Assembly: GCF_052076145.1 (NCBI RefSeq)
Contig: NZ_CP197246.1
Span: forward strand, 3,844,001 to 3,908,000
Length of the DNA stretch: 64,000 bases
Direction of reading: 5' to 3'
Source: Kitasatospora sp052076145
GTDB lineage: Bacteria; Actinomycetota; Actinomycetes; Streptomycetales; Streptomycetaceae
Position numbers and translations under genes: made by a program. Within the stretch, counting starts at the first letter, position 1; the number at the start of each line of letters is the position of its first letter. The notes beneath the pieces were generated by a model. It was not told the origin of the DNA. It saw only the letters and a list, made by a program, of their open reading frames with translations, and searched no databases. Below, piece by piece: positions 50,572-58,992 of this stretch.

Positions 50572-51156
50572 TCAGGGTTTGGCCTTCTTGGCTTCCTGCT
50601 TGGCCGCCTGCTTGAAGCTCCGGACCTCGCTCAGCGATTCGGGTCCGGTGATGTCGGCGACCGAGCGGAAGCAGCCCTGTTCGCCGTAGAGGCCTGCTGC
50701 CTCGCGCCAGCCGTCGGGGCGGACGTCGTACTGCTTGCCGAGCAGGGCGAGGAAGATCTGCGCCTTCTGCTTGCCGAAGCCCGGCAGGGCGTTGAGCCGG
50801 GCGAGCAGTTCGGCACCGGTGGGTGCGTCGCGCCAGACGGCGGCCGCGTCGCCGTCGTAGTGGTCGACCAGCTCCTGGCAGAGCTGCTGCACCCGCTTGG
50901 CCATCGAGCCGGGGTAGCGGTGCACGGCGGGTTTCTCGGCGAACAGGGCGGCGAAGGCCTCCGGGTCGTACCCGGCGATCTCGTGGGCGTCCAGGTCGTC
51001 GCGGCCGAGGCGTTGGGCGACCGTGTAGGGGCCGGTGAACGCCTTCTCCATGGGCACCTGTTGATCCAGCAGCATGCCGACCAGTGCCGCCAGCGGGCTG
51101 CGGCCGAGCAGCTCGTCGGCCTCGGGTTGCTGCGCGAGCCGGATGGTGTGGTCCAT
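50572..51156 (-). CDS. HhH-GPD-type base-excision DNA repair protein
   Basis: 194 residues. An N-terminal PLAALVGMLLDQQVPMEKAF segment and the helix-hairpin-helix LNALPGFGKQKAQIFLALLG (about 121-140) identify the HhH-GPD superfamily of DNA glycosylases. The typical catalytic Asp after the hairpin is not obvious, and there is no FeS cluster Cys cluster. A Lys-rich tail ends the protein. Convergent with the SDR gene. Confidence 0.82.
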   Translation of the reverse strand: MDHTIRLAQQPEADELLGRSPLAALVGMLLDQQVPMEKAFTGPYTVAQRLGRDDLDAHEIAGYDPEAFAALFAEKPAVHRYPGSMAKRVQQLCQELVDHYDGDAAAVWRDAPTGAELLARLNALPGFGKQKAQIFLALLGKQYDVRPDGWREAAGLYGEQGCFRSVADITGPESLSEVRSFKQAAKQEAKKAKP

Positions 51157-51252
51157 GGCCGTATCCTGCCGAACTCCGCTGCTCCGGCGGGCCGCAACAC
51201 GCCCGTGCGGTCACGCGGCGCTTGTGGCCGCCGCTGTGGTTGGGTGTCGCTC

Positions 51253-51762
51253 ATGACGACCCCTCAGCTCCCTGGCGTGGGCGAACGCGCCGAACTGCTC
51301 CAGGTGCTCGCCCGGCACCGGGGCTTCCTCCGCTACACCTGCCGTGATCTCACCGACGAGCAGGCCGCCCGGCGCACCACCGTCAGCGCGCTCAGCCTGG
51401 GCGGCCTGGTCAAGCACGTCACGGTGGTGGAGGCCCGCTGGATGCGCTTCGTGGCCGGCGGCGCCGAGGCGATGGAGAGCGAAGCCATCGACTGGGAGGG
51501 CCAGTTCGTGATGGCGGACGGCGAGACGCTGGCCGGGCTGCTCGGTGCGTACGAGGAAGTCGCCCGCCGGACGGACGAGTTGGTCGTGAGCCTGCCGGAT
51601 CTGGACGCCGCGCACCCGCTCCCGGTCCGGCCGTGGTTCGAGCAGGGTGCGTCCTGGTCCGCGCGGCGGGTGCTGCTGCACCTGATCGCCGAGACGGCTC
51701 AGCATGCGGGCCACGCCGACATCATCCGGGAGTCCCTGGACGGCGCGAAGACGATGGGCTGA
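51253..51762 (+). CDS. DinB-family (DUF664) protein
   Basis: 169 residues from ATG 51253. Four-helix DinB fold: LLQVLARHRGFLRYTCRDL, then LGGLVKHVTVVEARWM with a metal-type His, and a C-terminal HLIAETAQHAGHADIIRE carrying two further His. The three His residues are the usual metal ligands. Often thiol-dependent transferases in actinomycetes (mycothiol); substrate unknown. Divergent from the HhH-GPD gene. Confidence 0.85.
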   Translation: MTTPQLPGVGERAELLQVLARHRGFLRYTCRDLTDEQAARRTTVSALSLGGLVKHVTVVEARWMRFVAGGAEAMESEAIDWEGQFVMADGETLAGLLGAYEEVARRTDELVVSLPDLDAAHPLPVRPWFEQGASWSARRVLLHLIAETAQHAGHADIIRESLDGAKTMG

Positions 51763-51770
51763 GGGAGCCG

Positions 51771-52394
51771 CTAGGCGCCCGGCGGGGTGGCGGCGAAACC
51801 GCTCAGCAGGGTGCGGACGTGGGCCGGGGCGTCGGCGGGGTCGAGTGGGGTGTGTCCGACCAGCAGGCGGTACCAGAAGGGGCCGAAGACCAGGTCGGCG
51901 GCGTGCTCGAGATCCAGGCCGGGGGTGAGCTCGCCGTGGGCGACGCCGCGCGCGAGCAGGTCGGTGACGATGGCCCGGCGGCTGCGGACCCAGCTCCGGA
52001 ACTGTTCGGCGAAGGCCGGGTCGAGCTGGGCCTCGGCCATCAGGCCGCGCAGGGCGTTGACCCGGAAGGGGTGCTCGACCACGCGGTAGAGCTCCTCGAC
52101 GAAGGCGGTCAGGTCGGCGGCGGTGCTGCCGGTGTCGGGGGTGGGCATCCGGCGGGCGACGGCCTGGCCGTAGGCGTCGAGGGCGAGGGTGGCGCGCGTC
52201 TTCCACCAGCGGTAGAGCGTGCTCTTGGCGACGCCCGCCCGCGCCGCCACGCCTTCCATCGTCACGGCGCCGTAGCCGGCCTCCTCGATCAGGTCGGCGG
52301 TGGCGGCGAGCACGGCCGCGCGGGCGTCCTCGCTGCGGATGCGGCCTCCGGTGCGGGTGGTCCGGGGGTGCGCAGAGTCGTTTGCTTCTGGCAT
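51771..52394 (-). CDS. TetR/AcrR-family regulator
   Basis: 207 residues from ATG 52394 (a GTG at 52403 would add three). N-terminal HTH: ARAAVLAATADLIEEAGYGAVTMEGVAARAGVAKSTLYRWWKTRATL (about 24-70); the ligand-binding C-domain has WVRSRRAIVTDLLARGV. It is divergent from an alpha/beta-hydrolase gene across a region with a 7-bp inverted repeat AATCGAA/TTCGATT, the likely operator. Confidence 0.87.
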   Translation of the reverse strand: MPEANDSAHPRTTRTGGRIRSEDARAAVLAATADLIEEAGYGAVTMEGVAARAGVAKSTLYRWWKTRATLALDAYGQAVARRMPTPDTGSTAADLTAFVEELYRVVEHPFRVNALRGLMAEAQLDPAFAEQFRSWVRSRRAIVTDLLARGVAHGELTPGLDLEHAADLVFGPFWYRLLVGHTPLDPADAPAHVRTLLSGFAATPPGA

Positions 52395-52423
52395 GGACGT
52401 CACGGTAGCAGCGTGCTAACTTC

Positions 52424-52451
52424 AATCGAAACGAAACGTAGCGATTCGATT
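52424..52451. promoter_or_regulatory. Candidate TetR operator
   Basis: Inverted repeat AATCGAA (52424-52430) and TTCGATT (52445-52451) with a 14-bp spacer that holds a direct AAACG pair, midway between the divergent TetR gene and alpha/beta-hydrolase gene. Confidence 0.5.
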
Positions 52452-52469
52452 TGAGGAACGAGGCATCCC

Positions 52470-53093
52470 ATGAGCACCGTCGTGGTCTCGCACATGCTCG
52501 CCGGCTCCGGCGCCGACATCTGGTACCCCGCCCTCCGGGCAGAGTTCACCGCGGCCGGCCACCACGTGGTCATCCCCGACCTGCCCGACCCGCAGGCCCC
52601 CGACGCCGACGCCTGGCTGAAGGCGATCACCGCCGTGACCGACCCGGCCCAGGCCCCCGACACCGTCCTGGTCGGCCACAGTCTCGGCAGCGTCAACCTG
52701 CTGCGCCTGCTCGCCCGGCACGACACCGAGCGCTTCGGCCCGTACGCGGGCCTGGTGCTGGTCGCCGGCATGGCCAAGGAGGTCGGCTACGAGCCGCTCG
52801 CGCCGTTCTTCGCCCCGGCCTTCGACTGGGCCCGCATCCGCAGCGCGGCCCCCGCCGTCCGGGTCCTGCACGCCGCCGACGACCCGGTCACCGGCGCCGC
52901 CACCCCCGAGCACCTGATGTCCTTCGCCCGCGACCTGGGCGCCACCGTCACCCTCCTCCCGACCGGCGGCCACTTCCCCACCACCGGCACGCCGCTCACC
53001 GAACTCCCGCAGGCGAGCCGCCTGGTGCGCGAGCTGCTCCCGGCAACGGCTGCGGCCCCGACCACGGGCGTCGCCGACGGCGGAGCGCTGTAG
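52470..53093 (+). CDS. Alpha/beta-fold hydrolase (RBBP9/YdeN-like)
   Basis: 207 residues, the size of the RBBP9/YdeN serine hydrolases. Nucleophile Ser in LVGHSLGSVN (about 71-80), acid Asp in HAADDPV (about 137-143), and His in PTGGHFPTTG. Small lid-free hydrolase acting on unknown esters; probably repressed by the divergent TetR protein. Confidence 0.82.
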   Translation: MSTVVVSHMLAGSGADIWYPALRAEFTAAGHHVVIPDLPDPQAPDADAWLKAITAVTDPAQAPDTVLVGHSLGSVNLLRLLARHDTERFGPYAGLVLVAGMAKEVGYEPLAPFFAPAFDWARIRSAAPAVRVLHAADDPVTGAATPEHLMSFARDLGATVTLLPTGGHFPTTGTPLTELPQASRLVRELLPATAAAPTTGVADGGAL

Positions 53094-53122
53094 TCAGGGC
53101 CGCAGCCGGGGCCGAGGGCGTG

Positions 53123-54022
53123 TCAGTTGCCGCCGTTGACCACGGAGTTCTGGATCGCACCCGCCGAGAGGGTGCGCTTGGCGAGGATGTCGCCGTACGT
53201 GCCGTCCTCGACGATCGAGTTGATCGCCTTCACCAGGACGTCCCGGAGTACGCCGCTGCTCTTGGGCACGGCTATCCCGTACGGGCGCAGCTGGAGCTGG
53301 TTGCCGGTGAGCTCCAGGCTCTGGCCGTTGTCCAGCGTCTGGGCGTTGTACTGGGCCTTGGCGTAGTCGCTGAGCGTGGCGGCCGCGGTGCCGTTGCGGA
53401 CCTGCTCCAGCGCCTGTGCGTCGGAGTCGACCTCGTTGACCGTCAGGGTGCCGGTCCGCTTGCAGGCGTTCACCTGGCTGTTGGCCAGGTCGTCGTGGAT
53501 GGTGCCCTTCTTCACCACGACGGTCCTGCCGCACAGGTCGTCGAGCTTGGTGATCTTGTCGGGGTTCCCCTTGTGCACCATGATCGCGATGCCGGCGATG
53601 AAGTAGTCGACGAAGTCGACGCCCTCGTTGACGGTCTTGCCGTTCTTGTCGAGGCCCTGCTGGCGGGCCCGGGTGTCGGTGATGCCCGAGAACCCGATGT
53701 CGTACTTCTTCTCCATCACGCCGGGCAGCACGTTCTGGAAGAGACCGACGTCCTGGAACTCGAGCTTCACGCCGAGCCGCTGCTCCATCGCGGCCGCGAT
53801 GTCGGCATCGAGGCCGTCGGCCTGCCCGTTCGCGCCCTTGAAGATCACCGGAGTGGCGGTGAGCGAGGCCCCGACCCGGATCGTCCCGGCCTTCCGGATG
53901 GCCTCGGGCAGCTGGTCGTGCAGTGAGAGCTTGCCACTGCTAGAGCCACAGGCGCTGAGCATCAGTGCGCCGACGGCGACGGCGGCCACAGCGCCGTAGC
54001 GGCGTCCGGTGGTGGCAGGCAT
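53123..54022 (-). CDS. Amino-acid ABC transporter substrate-binding lipoprotein (glutamate-type)
   Basis: 299 residues. Signal sequence ending in the lipobox LSAC (Cys25), then a type-2 periplasmic fold: GTIRVGASLTATPVIFK, GLDADIAAAMEQRLG, YDIGFSGITDTRARQ and DLCGRTVVVKKGTIHDD. Membrane-tethered receptor for a polar amino acid. No permease or ATPase gene is adjacent, so it is an orphan. Confidence 0.87.
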   Translation of the reverse strand: MPATTGRRYGAVAAVAVGALMLSACGSSSGKLSLHDQLPEAIRKAGTIRVGASLTATPVIFKGANGQADGLDADIAAAMEQRLGVKLEFQDVGLFQNVLPGVMEKKYDIGFSGITDTRARQQGLDKNGKTVNEGVDFVDYFIAGIAIMVHKGNPDKITKLDDLCGRTVVVKKGTIHDDLANSQVNACKRTGTLTVNEVDSDAQALEQVRNGTAAATLSDYAKAQYNAQTLDNGQSLELTGNQLQLRPYGIAVPKSSGVLRDVLVKAINSIVEDGTYGDILAKRTLSAGAIQNSVVNGGN

Positions 54023-54194
54023 GTTCGATCTCCCAGGTCGTGGAGGCACGGTGCCCGGCCGACCGGGGGTCCGTGACGGCAGGCTGGGCAGACTATAACC
54101 ACCATGGTCACGACAGCTCTCAGGAGGGTTCGTAACCAGTTGATCAGTGCAGGTGATCGCGTTGCGCGGGCCACCCGCGCCCAGGCCGGCCGGC

Positions 54195-55106
54195 TCAGAC
54201 CTCGGCGGCGCTCTGGGCGGTCAGAGCATCGCGGAGCCAGTCGTGGGCGGTGCCCATGGTGGGCTCGGCCGAGCCGGTGAGCTCGGCCGTCAGCTGCCAG
54301 TAGCGGTCCATCCTCGGGTCCGAGCCCGCAGCCAGCTGCCCGCCGAGCTTGCGGCGGAAGGCGGGCGTGTCGGGGGTGTCGAAGGACCGCGCGTACGCGG
54401 CCACGAAGCAGTCGAGCGCGTCGCCCTCGTGCGGCGGCCGGTCGGCGCGCAGGCTCGCCGAGGCCAGCCCGTACGCCTCGCCGAGGCCGTCGTAGAGCAC
54501 GGCCGGGCGGTGGGCGGGGAGCTGCGGACGGTCCGGGGGGCAGAGGTCGGGGCGCTTCTCGGTGGTGAGCGCGTGCAGCCGGGCGAAGGCCAGCACCTGG
54601 GCCGGGGTCGGGTCGGGCGGGGGCTGCGGGACGGCCGCTTCGAGGATCGAGGAGACCAGCCGGGCCGGCAGCCGCGCAGGCAGCACGAACCGCCAGAAGC
54701 GTGCCAGCGGGGCCGTGCTGGGCGGGGTGGACATGCCACCGATCAGCGCCAGCCGCTCGGCCCGCTCCTCGGGCGTGCAGTCCTGCAGCAGCTGCAGCGC
54801 GGCCTCGCGCCAGCGCAGCGCCGTCAGCTGCGTGCCCAGCTCGCGCAGCTGCCCCGCGATGACGTCCTCCAGCAGCTCTTCGCGCTCGAGTACGCGGCTC
54901 ACCTCGGGGACCGGCAGATCGAGGGTGCGCAGCGAACGGATCAGCCGGAGCCGGTCCAGCGCCTCCGGGCCGTACCGCCGGTGGCCGCCGCTGCTGCGGG
55001 TCGCTTCGGGCAGCAGGCCGCGGTCCGAGTAGAAGCGGACGGTCTTGACGGTGACACTCGCGTGCTCGGCGAGCTCCCCGATACTCAGCGTGCTGTCGGG
55101 CGACAA
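54195..55106 (-). CDS. MerR-family regulator
   Basis: 303 residues from TTG 55106, fixed by GGGAGG 8 nt upstream. N-terminal winged helix LSIGELAEHASVTVKTVRFYSDRGLLPEA and GHRRYGPEALDRLRLI (about 7-56), then a coiled coil and a 190-residue C-domain of unknown ligand, longer than most MerR proteins. It faces the double-hydrolase gene across a promoter with the 19-bp spacer and dyad typical of MerR targets. Confidence 0.87.
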   Translation of the reverse strand: MSPDSTLSIGELAEHASVTVKTVRFYSDRGLLPEATRSSGGHRRYGPEALDRLRLIRSLRTLDLPVPEVSRVLEREELLEDVIAGQLRELGTQLTALRWREAALQLLQDCTPEERAERLALIGGMSTPPSTAPLARFWRFVLPARLPARLVSSILEAAVPQPPPDPTPAQVLAFARLHALTTEKRPDLCPPDRPQLPAHRPAVLYDGLGEAYGLASASLRADRPPHEGDALDCFVAAYARSFDTPDTPAFRRKLGGQLAAGSDPRMDRYWQLTAELTGSAEPTMGTAHDWLRDALTAQSAAEV

Positions 55107-55109
55107 GGC

Positions 55110-55140
55110 TTGAACCTCCCTCAGGGGGAGTTCCTACCGT
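55110..55140 (+). promoter_or_regulatory. MerR-type promoter of the double-hydrolase gene
   Basis: TTGAAC (55110-55115), a 19-bp spacer, and TACCGT (55135-55140). The spacer holds the imperfect dyad CCTCCCTCAGGGGGAG. MerR activators typically work on such over-long spacers by twisting the DNA. Transcription goes towards 55205. Confidence 0.7.
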
Positions 55141-55204
55141 ACAGGGGAGGGCAGGACGGCCGGGGCGGCCGATCCAGGGGAGCCCTGCTGACGAGGAGAC
55201 GGTC

Positions 55205-56716
55205 ATGACGGCATTCGTACTGGTTTCGGGCAGTTACACCGGCGGTTCGGTCTGGCAGGAGGTCGCCGCCGGGCTGCGGGCGGCGGGCGCCGAGGTGCAC
55301 CCGGTGACGCTCACCGGCATGGGGGACAGCCGGCACCTGGCGGGCCCCGACACCGGGCTGGAGACGCACGTCGAGGACCTGGTGCAGCTGCTCGACCGGC
55401 TGGAGACGCCCGAGGTGGTGATCGTCGGTCACGACTACGGCATCCACCCCGTGCTGGGCGCCGCCGACCGGCGTCCGGAGCGGATCGCCCGGATCGTCCA
55501 CCTCGACGCGGGCATCCCGCTGGACGGCGAGTCGGTGCTCGACCTGCTGCCGGACCCGGCGATCCGCGAGGCACTCGTCCAGCAGGCCGAGGACGGCTGG
55601 CGGATCGCCCCGCCCACGGCGGCCCAGTGGCCGATGCTGGGCAGCACCGCCGGGCTCACCGCCGAGGCGCTGGACACCCTGACCCGGCAGGCCGCGCCGC
55701 AGCCGCTCGGCACCCTGACCCAGCCGCTGCGGCTCACCGGGGCGGCCGCCGACGTGCCGACCTCCGGCATCCTGTGCACCGGCAACGGGATGAGCATCGG
55801 CATGGTCGAGACCGTGCTGGGGATGGGCGACCCGCGTCTGCAGAAGCTCGTCGACCCCCGGGTCGGCTTCTTCGAGCTGGCGACCGGCCACTGGCCGATG
55901 CTGTCCGTGCCCGAGGAGCTGACCGAGGTGCTGCTCCGGGCCGCGGCCGGCGAGGGGCACCGGCTGGCCGTCCGGACGGACGAACTGCCCGCCCACCTCC
56001 AGCCGTTCCTGCTGGACGTCCCCGAGCTGGAGCGCGAGCGCGTCGGGCAGGTCGACCTCTACCTGCCCGAGGCCGCTGCGGCGACCGCCGGGCCGCGTCC
56101 GGCGGTGGTGTTCGTGCACGGCGGCCCGGTGCCCGCCGGGGTGCAGCCCACGCCCCGGGACTGGCCCGCCCTGGTCGGCTACGCCCGGTACGTGGCGAGC
56201 CTGGGCGCGGTCGGCGTGACGCTGGACCACCCGCTGCACAGCCTGTCCGACTACCCGCAGTCCGCCGAGGCCGTGGCCGCCGCCGTCGAGCTGGTGCGGG
56301 CCGATCCCCGGGTGGACGGGGAGCGCGTCGCGGTCTGGATCTTCTCCGGCGGCGGGCTGCTGTCGGCCGACTGGCTCGGTGCGCCCCCGCAGTGGCTGCG
56401 CTGCCTCGCGCTGACCTACCCCGTCCTCGCGCCGCTGCCCGGCTGGGGGATGGGCGAGACCCGGTTCCGTCCGGCGGCGGCCGTCGCCTCGGCCGGGCGG
56501 CTGCCGGTGGTGCTGACCCGGGTGGAGCTGGAGGTCGCCGAGATCGCGGGCACGGTCGCGGAGTTCCTGGCCGCCGCGGAGGCGGGCAACGCCGACGTCG
56601 AGGTGGTGGACGTGCCCGGGGGTCACCACGGCTTCGAGACGATCGACCACACCGACGAGGCGCGCCGGGCCGTCGAGCGGGCCGTCGGCTCCGTACTGGC
56701 CCACCTGGAGGGCTGA
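55205..56716 (+). CDS. Fusion of two alpha/beta-hydrolase domains
   Basis: 503 residues. Domain 1 (1-235) resembles EstC/HNL-like hydrolases: FVLVSGSYTGGSVWQEVA, VVIVGHDYGIHPVLGAAD and a catalytic-His segment TGHWPMLSVPEEL; the nucleophile position is Asp (GHDYG), not Ser. Domain 2 (about 255-503) is dienelactone-hydrolase-like: AVVFVHGGPVPAG, VWIFSGGGLLSADWL with a possible Ser nucleophile, and PGGHHGFETIDHT with the His. It lies behind a MerR-type promoter, so probably induced by a compound it breaks down. Confidence 0.8.
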   Translation: MTAFVLVSGSYTGGSVWQEVAAGLRAAGAEVHPVTLTGMGDSRHLAGPDTGLETHVEDLVQLLDRLETPEVVIVGHDYGIHPVLGAADRRPERIARIVHLDAGIPLDGESVLDLLPDPAIREALVQQAEDGWRIAPPTAAQWPMLGSTAGLTAEALDTLTRQAAPQPLGTLTQPLRLTGAAADVPTSGILCTGNGMSIGMVETVLGMGDPRLQKLVDPRVGFFELATGHWPMLSVPEELTEVLLRAAAGEGHRLAVRTDELPAHLQPFLLDVPELERERVGQVDLYLPEAAAATAGPRPAVVFVHGGPVPAGVQPTPRDWPALVGYARYVASLGAVGVTLDHPLHSLSDYPQSAEAVAAAVELVRADPRVDGERVAVWIFSGGGLLSADWLGAPPQWLRCLALTYPVLAPLPGWGMGETRFRPAAAVASAGRLPVVLTRVELEVAEIAGTVAEFLAAAEAGNADVEVVDVPGGHHGFETIDHTDEARRAVERAVGSVLAHLEG

Positions 56717-56776
56717 CCGGCGGGTACCGGCCCGGGGTGCCCGACGGGTGCGCCCGGCGCCGGTACCGTCTGGCGG

Positions 56777-57178
56777 GTGATCAACGCACAGACACGGGTA
56801 CGCATCGCCCGCCCCTCCCGGGATCTCGCCGCCGCCGAACGCTTCTACGTCGAGGGCCTCGGCCTCGACGTGCTCTGGCGCACGGCCGAGCACGTGCCGG
56901 GCGAGCACGACCTCCTGATGCTCGGACTGCCCGGCGGGCCCTGGCACTTCGAGCTCACCCACGACCCCGAGCGGCCCGTCGAACCGGCGCCCACCGTCGA
57001 CGACCTCTTCGTCCTCTACCTGGGCGAGCCCGTCGACAAGGCCCTGGTGCGGCGCATGCTGGCCGCCGGCGGCACGCACGTCACCCCCAACAACCCGTAC
57101 TGGGACGAGCACGGCGTGACCGTCGCCGACCCGGACGGCTACCAGCTCGTGCTCTGCTCGCGCGGCTGGTCGGCCTGA
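56777..57178 (+). CDS. VOC-family protein (glyoxalase/bleomycin-resistance fold)
   Basis: 133 residues from GTG 56777. Two beta-alpha-beta-beta-beta modules: RVRIARPSRDLAAAERFYVEGLG and a second half ending GVTVADPDGYQLVLCSRG, the usual VOC end with the Glu/His metal site reduced (Gln in place of Glu). Substrate unknown; co-directional with the double-hydrolase gene, 60 bases away. Confidence 0.8.
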   Translation: MINAQTRVRIARPSRDLAAAERFYVEGLGLDVLWRTAEHVPGEHDLLMLGLPGGPWHFELTHDPERPVEPAPTVDDLFVLYLGEPVDKALVRRMLAAGGTHVTPNNPYWDEHGVTVADPDGYQLVLCSRGWSA

Positions 57179-57190
57179 GGCCCCGGCCCG

Positions 57191-57230
57191 TGCGGTGAGC
57201 CGGGTGCGGTGAGCCGGTGTGGTGAGTCGG
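57191..57230 (+). repeat. Short tandem repeat
   Basis: Three 13-14-bp units (TGCGGTGAGCCGG, twice nearly exact, then TGTGGTGAGTCGG) between the VOC gene and the carboxypeptidase gene. No coding role. Confidence 0.5.
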
Positions 57231-57362
57231 TACGGCCGGCTGGTGCGGCGGGTGGGTGAACCGCCTGCCGGGACGTTCGGCGGGCGGGCCCGGTGCGGTA
57301 TGTGTCCCCCGGACCGAGTGGCCGTCAGGCAGTGGCGCGCCCGCGCACGGACAGGTGGATGC

Positions 57363-58958
57363 ATGACTACGACCCGCAGACGTTGGCGTACCTGGGTCAC
57401 GGCCCTGGTGGTCTCCGCAGTGGCGGCCGGGGCGGCGGGCCCGGCCGCCGCGCACGACGACGGCCTCGGTGCCGAGATCGCGGCGATCATGGCCAAGCCG
57501 GGCTACGAGCACGCCCAGTGGGGTCTGTTGGAGGTCGACGACTCCACCGGGCAGGTGATCCACTCGCGGTTCCCGGACCAGTTCTTCATCCCCGGCTCGA
57601 CGGCGAAGCTGATCAGCGTGTCCGGGGCCTGGCACGCGCTCGGCAGCGACCACACCTTCACCACGCCCGTGCAGGCCATCGGCCACCGGAACGGCACGGC
57701 ACTGGACGGTTCGCTCGCCCTGGTCGCCCAGGGCGACCTGACCATGGGCGGGCGGACGGCGCCGGACGGCTCGGTCTCGTACACCGACCTCGACCACACC
57801 TACGCGAACGACGTCCCCGGCGCGACCCTCACCCCCGAGGACCCGCTCGCGGGGCTGGACGAGATTGCCCGGCAGGTGCGCGGATCGGGCCTCACCGAGA
57901 TCCGGGGCGACGTCGCCGTCGACTCACGGCTCTTCACGTCCTTCCCGGACCTGGACCCGACGCCGACCCCGCTGATCATCAACGACAACCTCATCGACCT
58001 GCTGACCACGCCCACCGCCCCCGGCGAGCCGGCGCAGCTCAGCTGGCGCCCGCAGGTCGCGCCGTACCAGGTGGAGTCCACCGTCCGGACGGTCCCGGCG
58101 GGCAGCGCCACCAGCATCACGGTCACCGCCTCGCCGGACGGCACGCACATCAGCCTGTCGGGCACGATCGCGGCCGACTCGCAGCCGGCGCTCCGGGTCT
58201 CGGCCGTCCGCGACCCGGCGGCCTTCGGCCGGACGGCCCTGATCGAGGCGCTGGCCCGCGCGGGAGTCACCGTCACCGCCCCGCCGACCGGGCCGAACCC
58301 GTCCGGCCTGCTGCCGGACTCGTACGACGGCACCGAGCGCGTCGCGGCCTTCGTCTCCCCGGACTACGCCAAGTACGCCAAGCTGATCCTGAAGGTCAGC
58401 CACAACCTCGGGGCCAACCTCGCGATCTGCCTGATGGCCGTCACGGCCGGCAGCCACGAGTGCGAGGACGGCTTCCCCGTACTCAACGCCTTCCTCCGCC
58501 AGGCCGGGATCGACCCGACCCAGTCGCAGCTGCTCGACGGCCGGGGCGGCAACCCCGTCGACCGGGTGACACCGACCGTGGAGAGCGAACTCCTGCACTA
58601 CTGGCAGGGCACGGCCGACGCGGACGCCTTCCGCCTCGCGCTGCCGATCCTCGGGGTGGACGCCCTGCTGGCGCACGTGTGCGACGGCTGCCCGACCTGT
58701 CCGGGCCGCGGCAAGGTGTGGGCCAAGACCGGTACGGTCGCGGGCTTCGACGCACTGAACCAGCGCCTGGCCATCGGCGCCCAGAGCATCGGTGGATACC
58801 TCGACGCGGGGCACGGCAAGCTGCACACCTTCTACCTGGTCGTGAACGGCGCCTCCACCCCCAGCACCGACATCAACGGCGTCATCGACATCGGCAACGA
58901 CCTGGCCCGGATCGCGGGCCTGCTCCAGGAGCAGGCGGAGGCCCGCAGCAACTCCTGA
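57363..58958 (+). CDS. D-alanyl-D-alanine carboxypeptidase/endopeptidase, PBP4 (DacB) type
   Basis: 531 residues with a signal peptide (about 1-30, cleavage near PAAAHD). The active-site Ser79-x-x-Lys82 (GSTAKL), SHN triad at about 341 (SHNLGANL) and KTG (AKTGTVAGFD) near 458 are present, with the large insertion between SxxK and SxN that marks class-C PBP4. It trims peptidoglycan cross-links outside the membrane. ATG 57363 fits the signal peptide; no lipobox. Confidence 0.9.
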   Translation: MTTTRRRWRTWVTALVVSAVAAGAAGPAAAHDDGLGAEIAAIMAKPGYEHAQWGLLEVDDSTGQVIHSRFPDQFFIPGSTAKLISVSGAWHALGSDHTFTTPVQAIGHRNGTALDGSLALVAQGDLTMGGRTAPDGSVSYTDLDHTYANDVPGATLTPEDPLAGLDEIARQVRGSGLTEIRGDVAVDSRLFTSFPDLDPTPTPLIINDNLIDLLTTPTAPGEPAQLSWRPQVAPYQVESTVRTVPAGSATSITVTASPDGTHISLSGTIAADSQPALRVSAVRDPAAFGRTALIEALARAGVTVTAPPTGPNPSGLLPDSYDGTERVAAFVSPDYAKYAKLILKVSHNLGANLAICLMAVTAGSHECEDGFPVLNAFLRQAGIDPTQSQLLDGRGGNPVDRVTPTVESELLHYWQGTADADAFRLALPILGVDALLAHVCDGCPTCPGRGKVWAKTGTVAGFDALNQRLAIGAQSIGGYLDAGHGKLHTFYLVVNGASTPSTDINGVIDIGNDLARIAGLLQEQAEARSNS

Positions 58959-58992
58959 GCCCCTGCCGGCCCCGGTTGGTCCGCCGGGGCGG

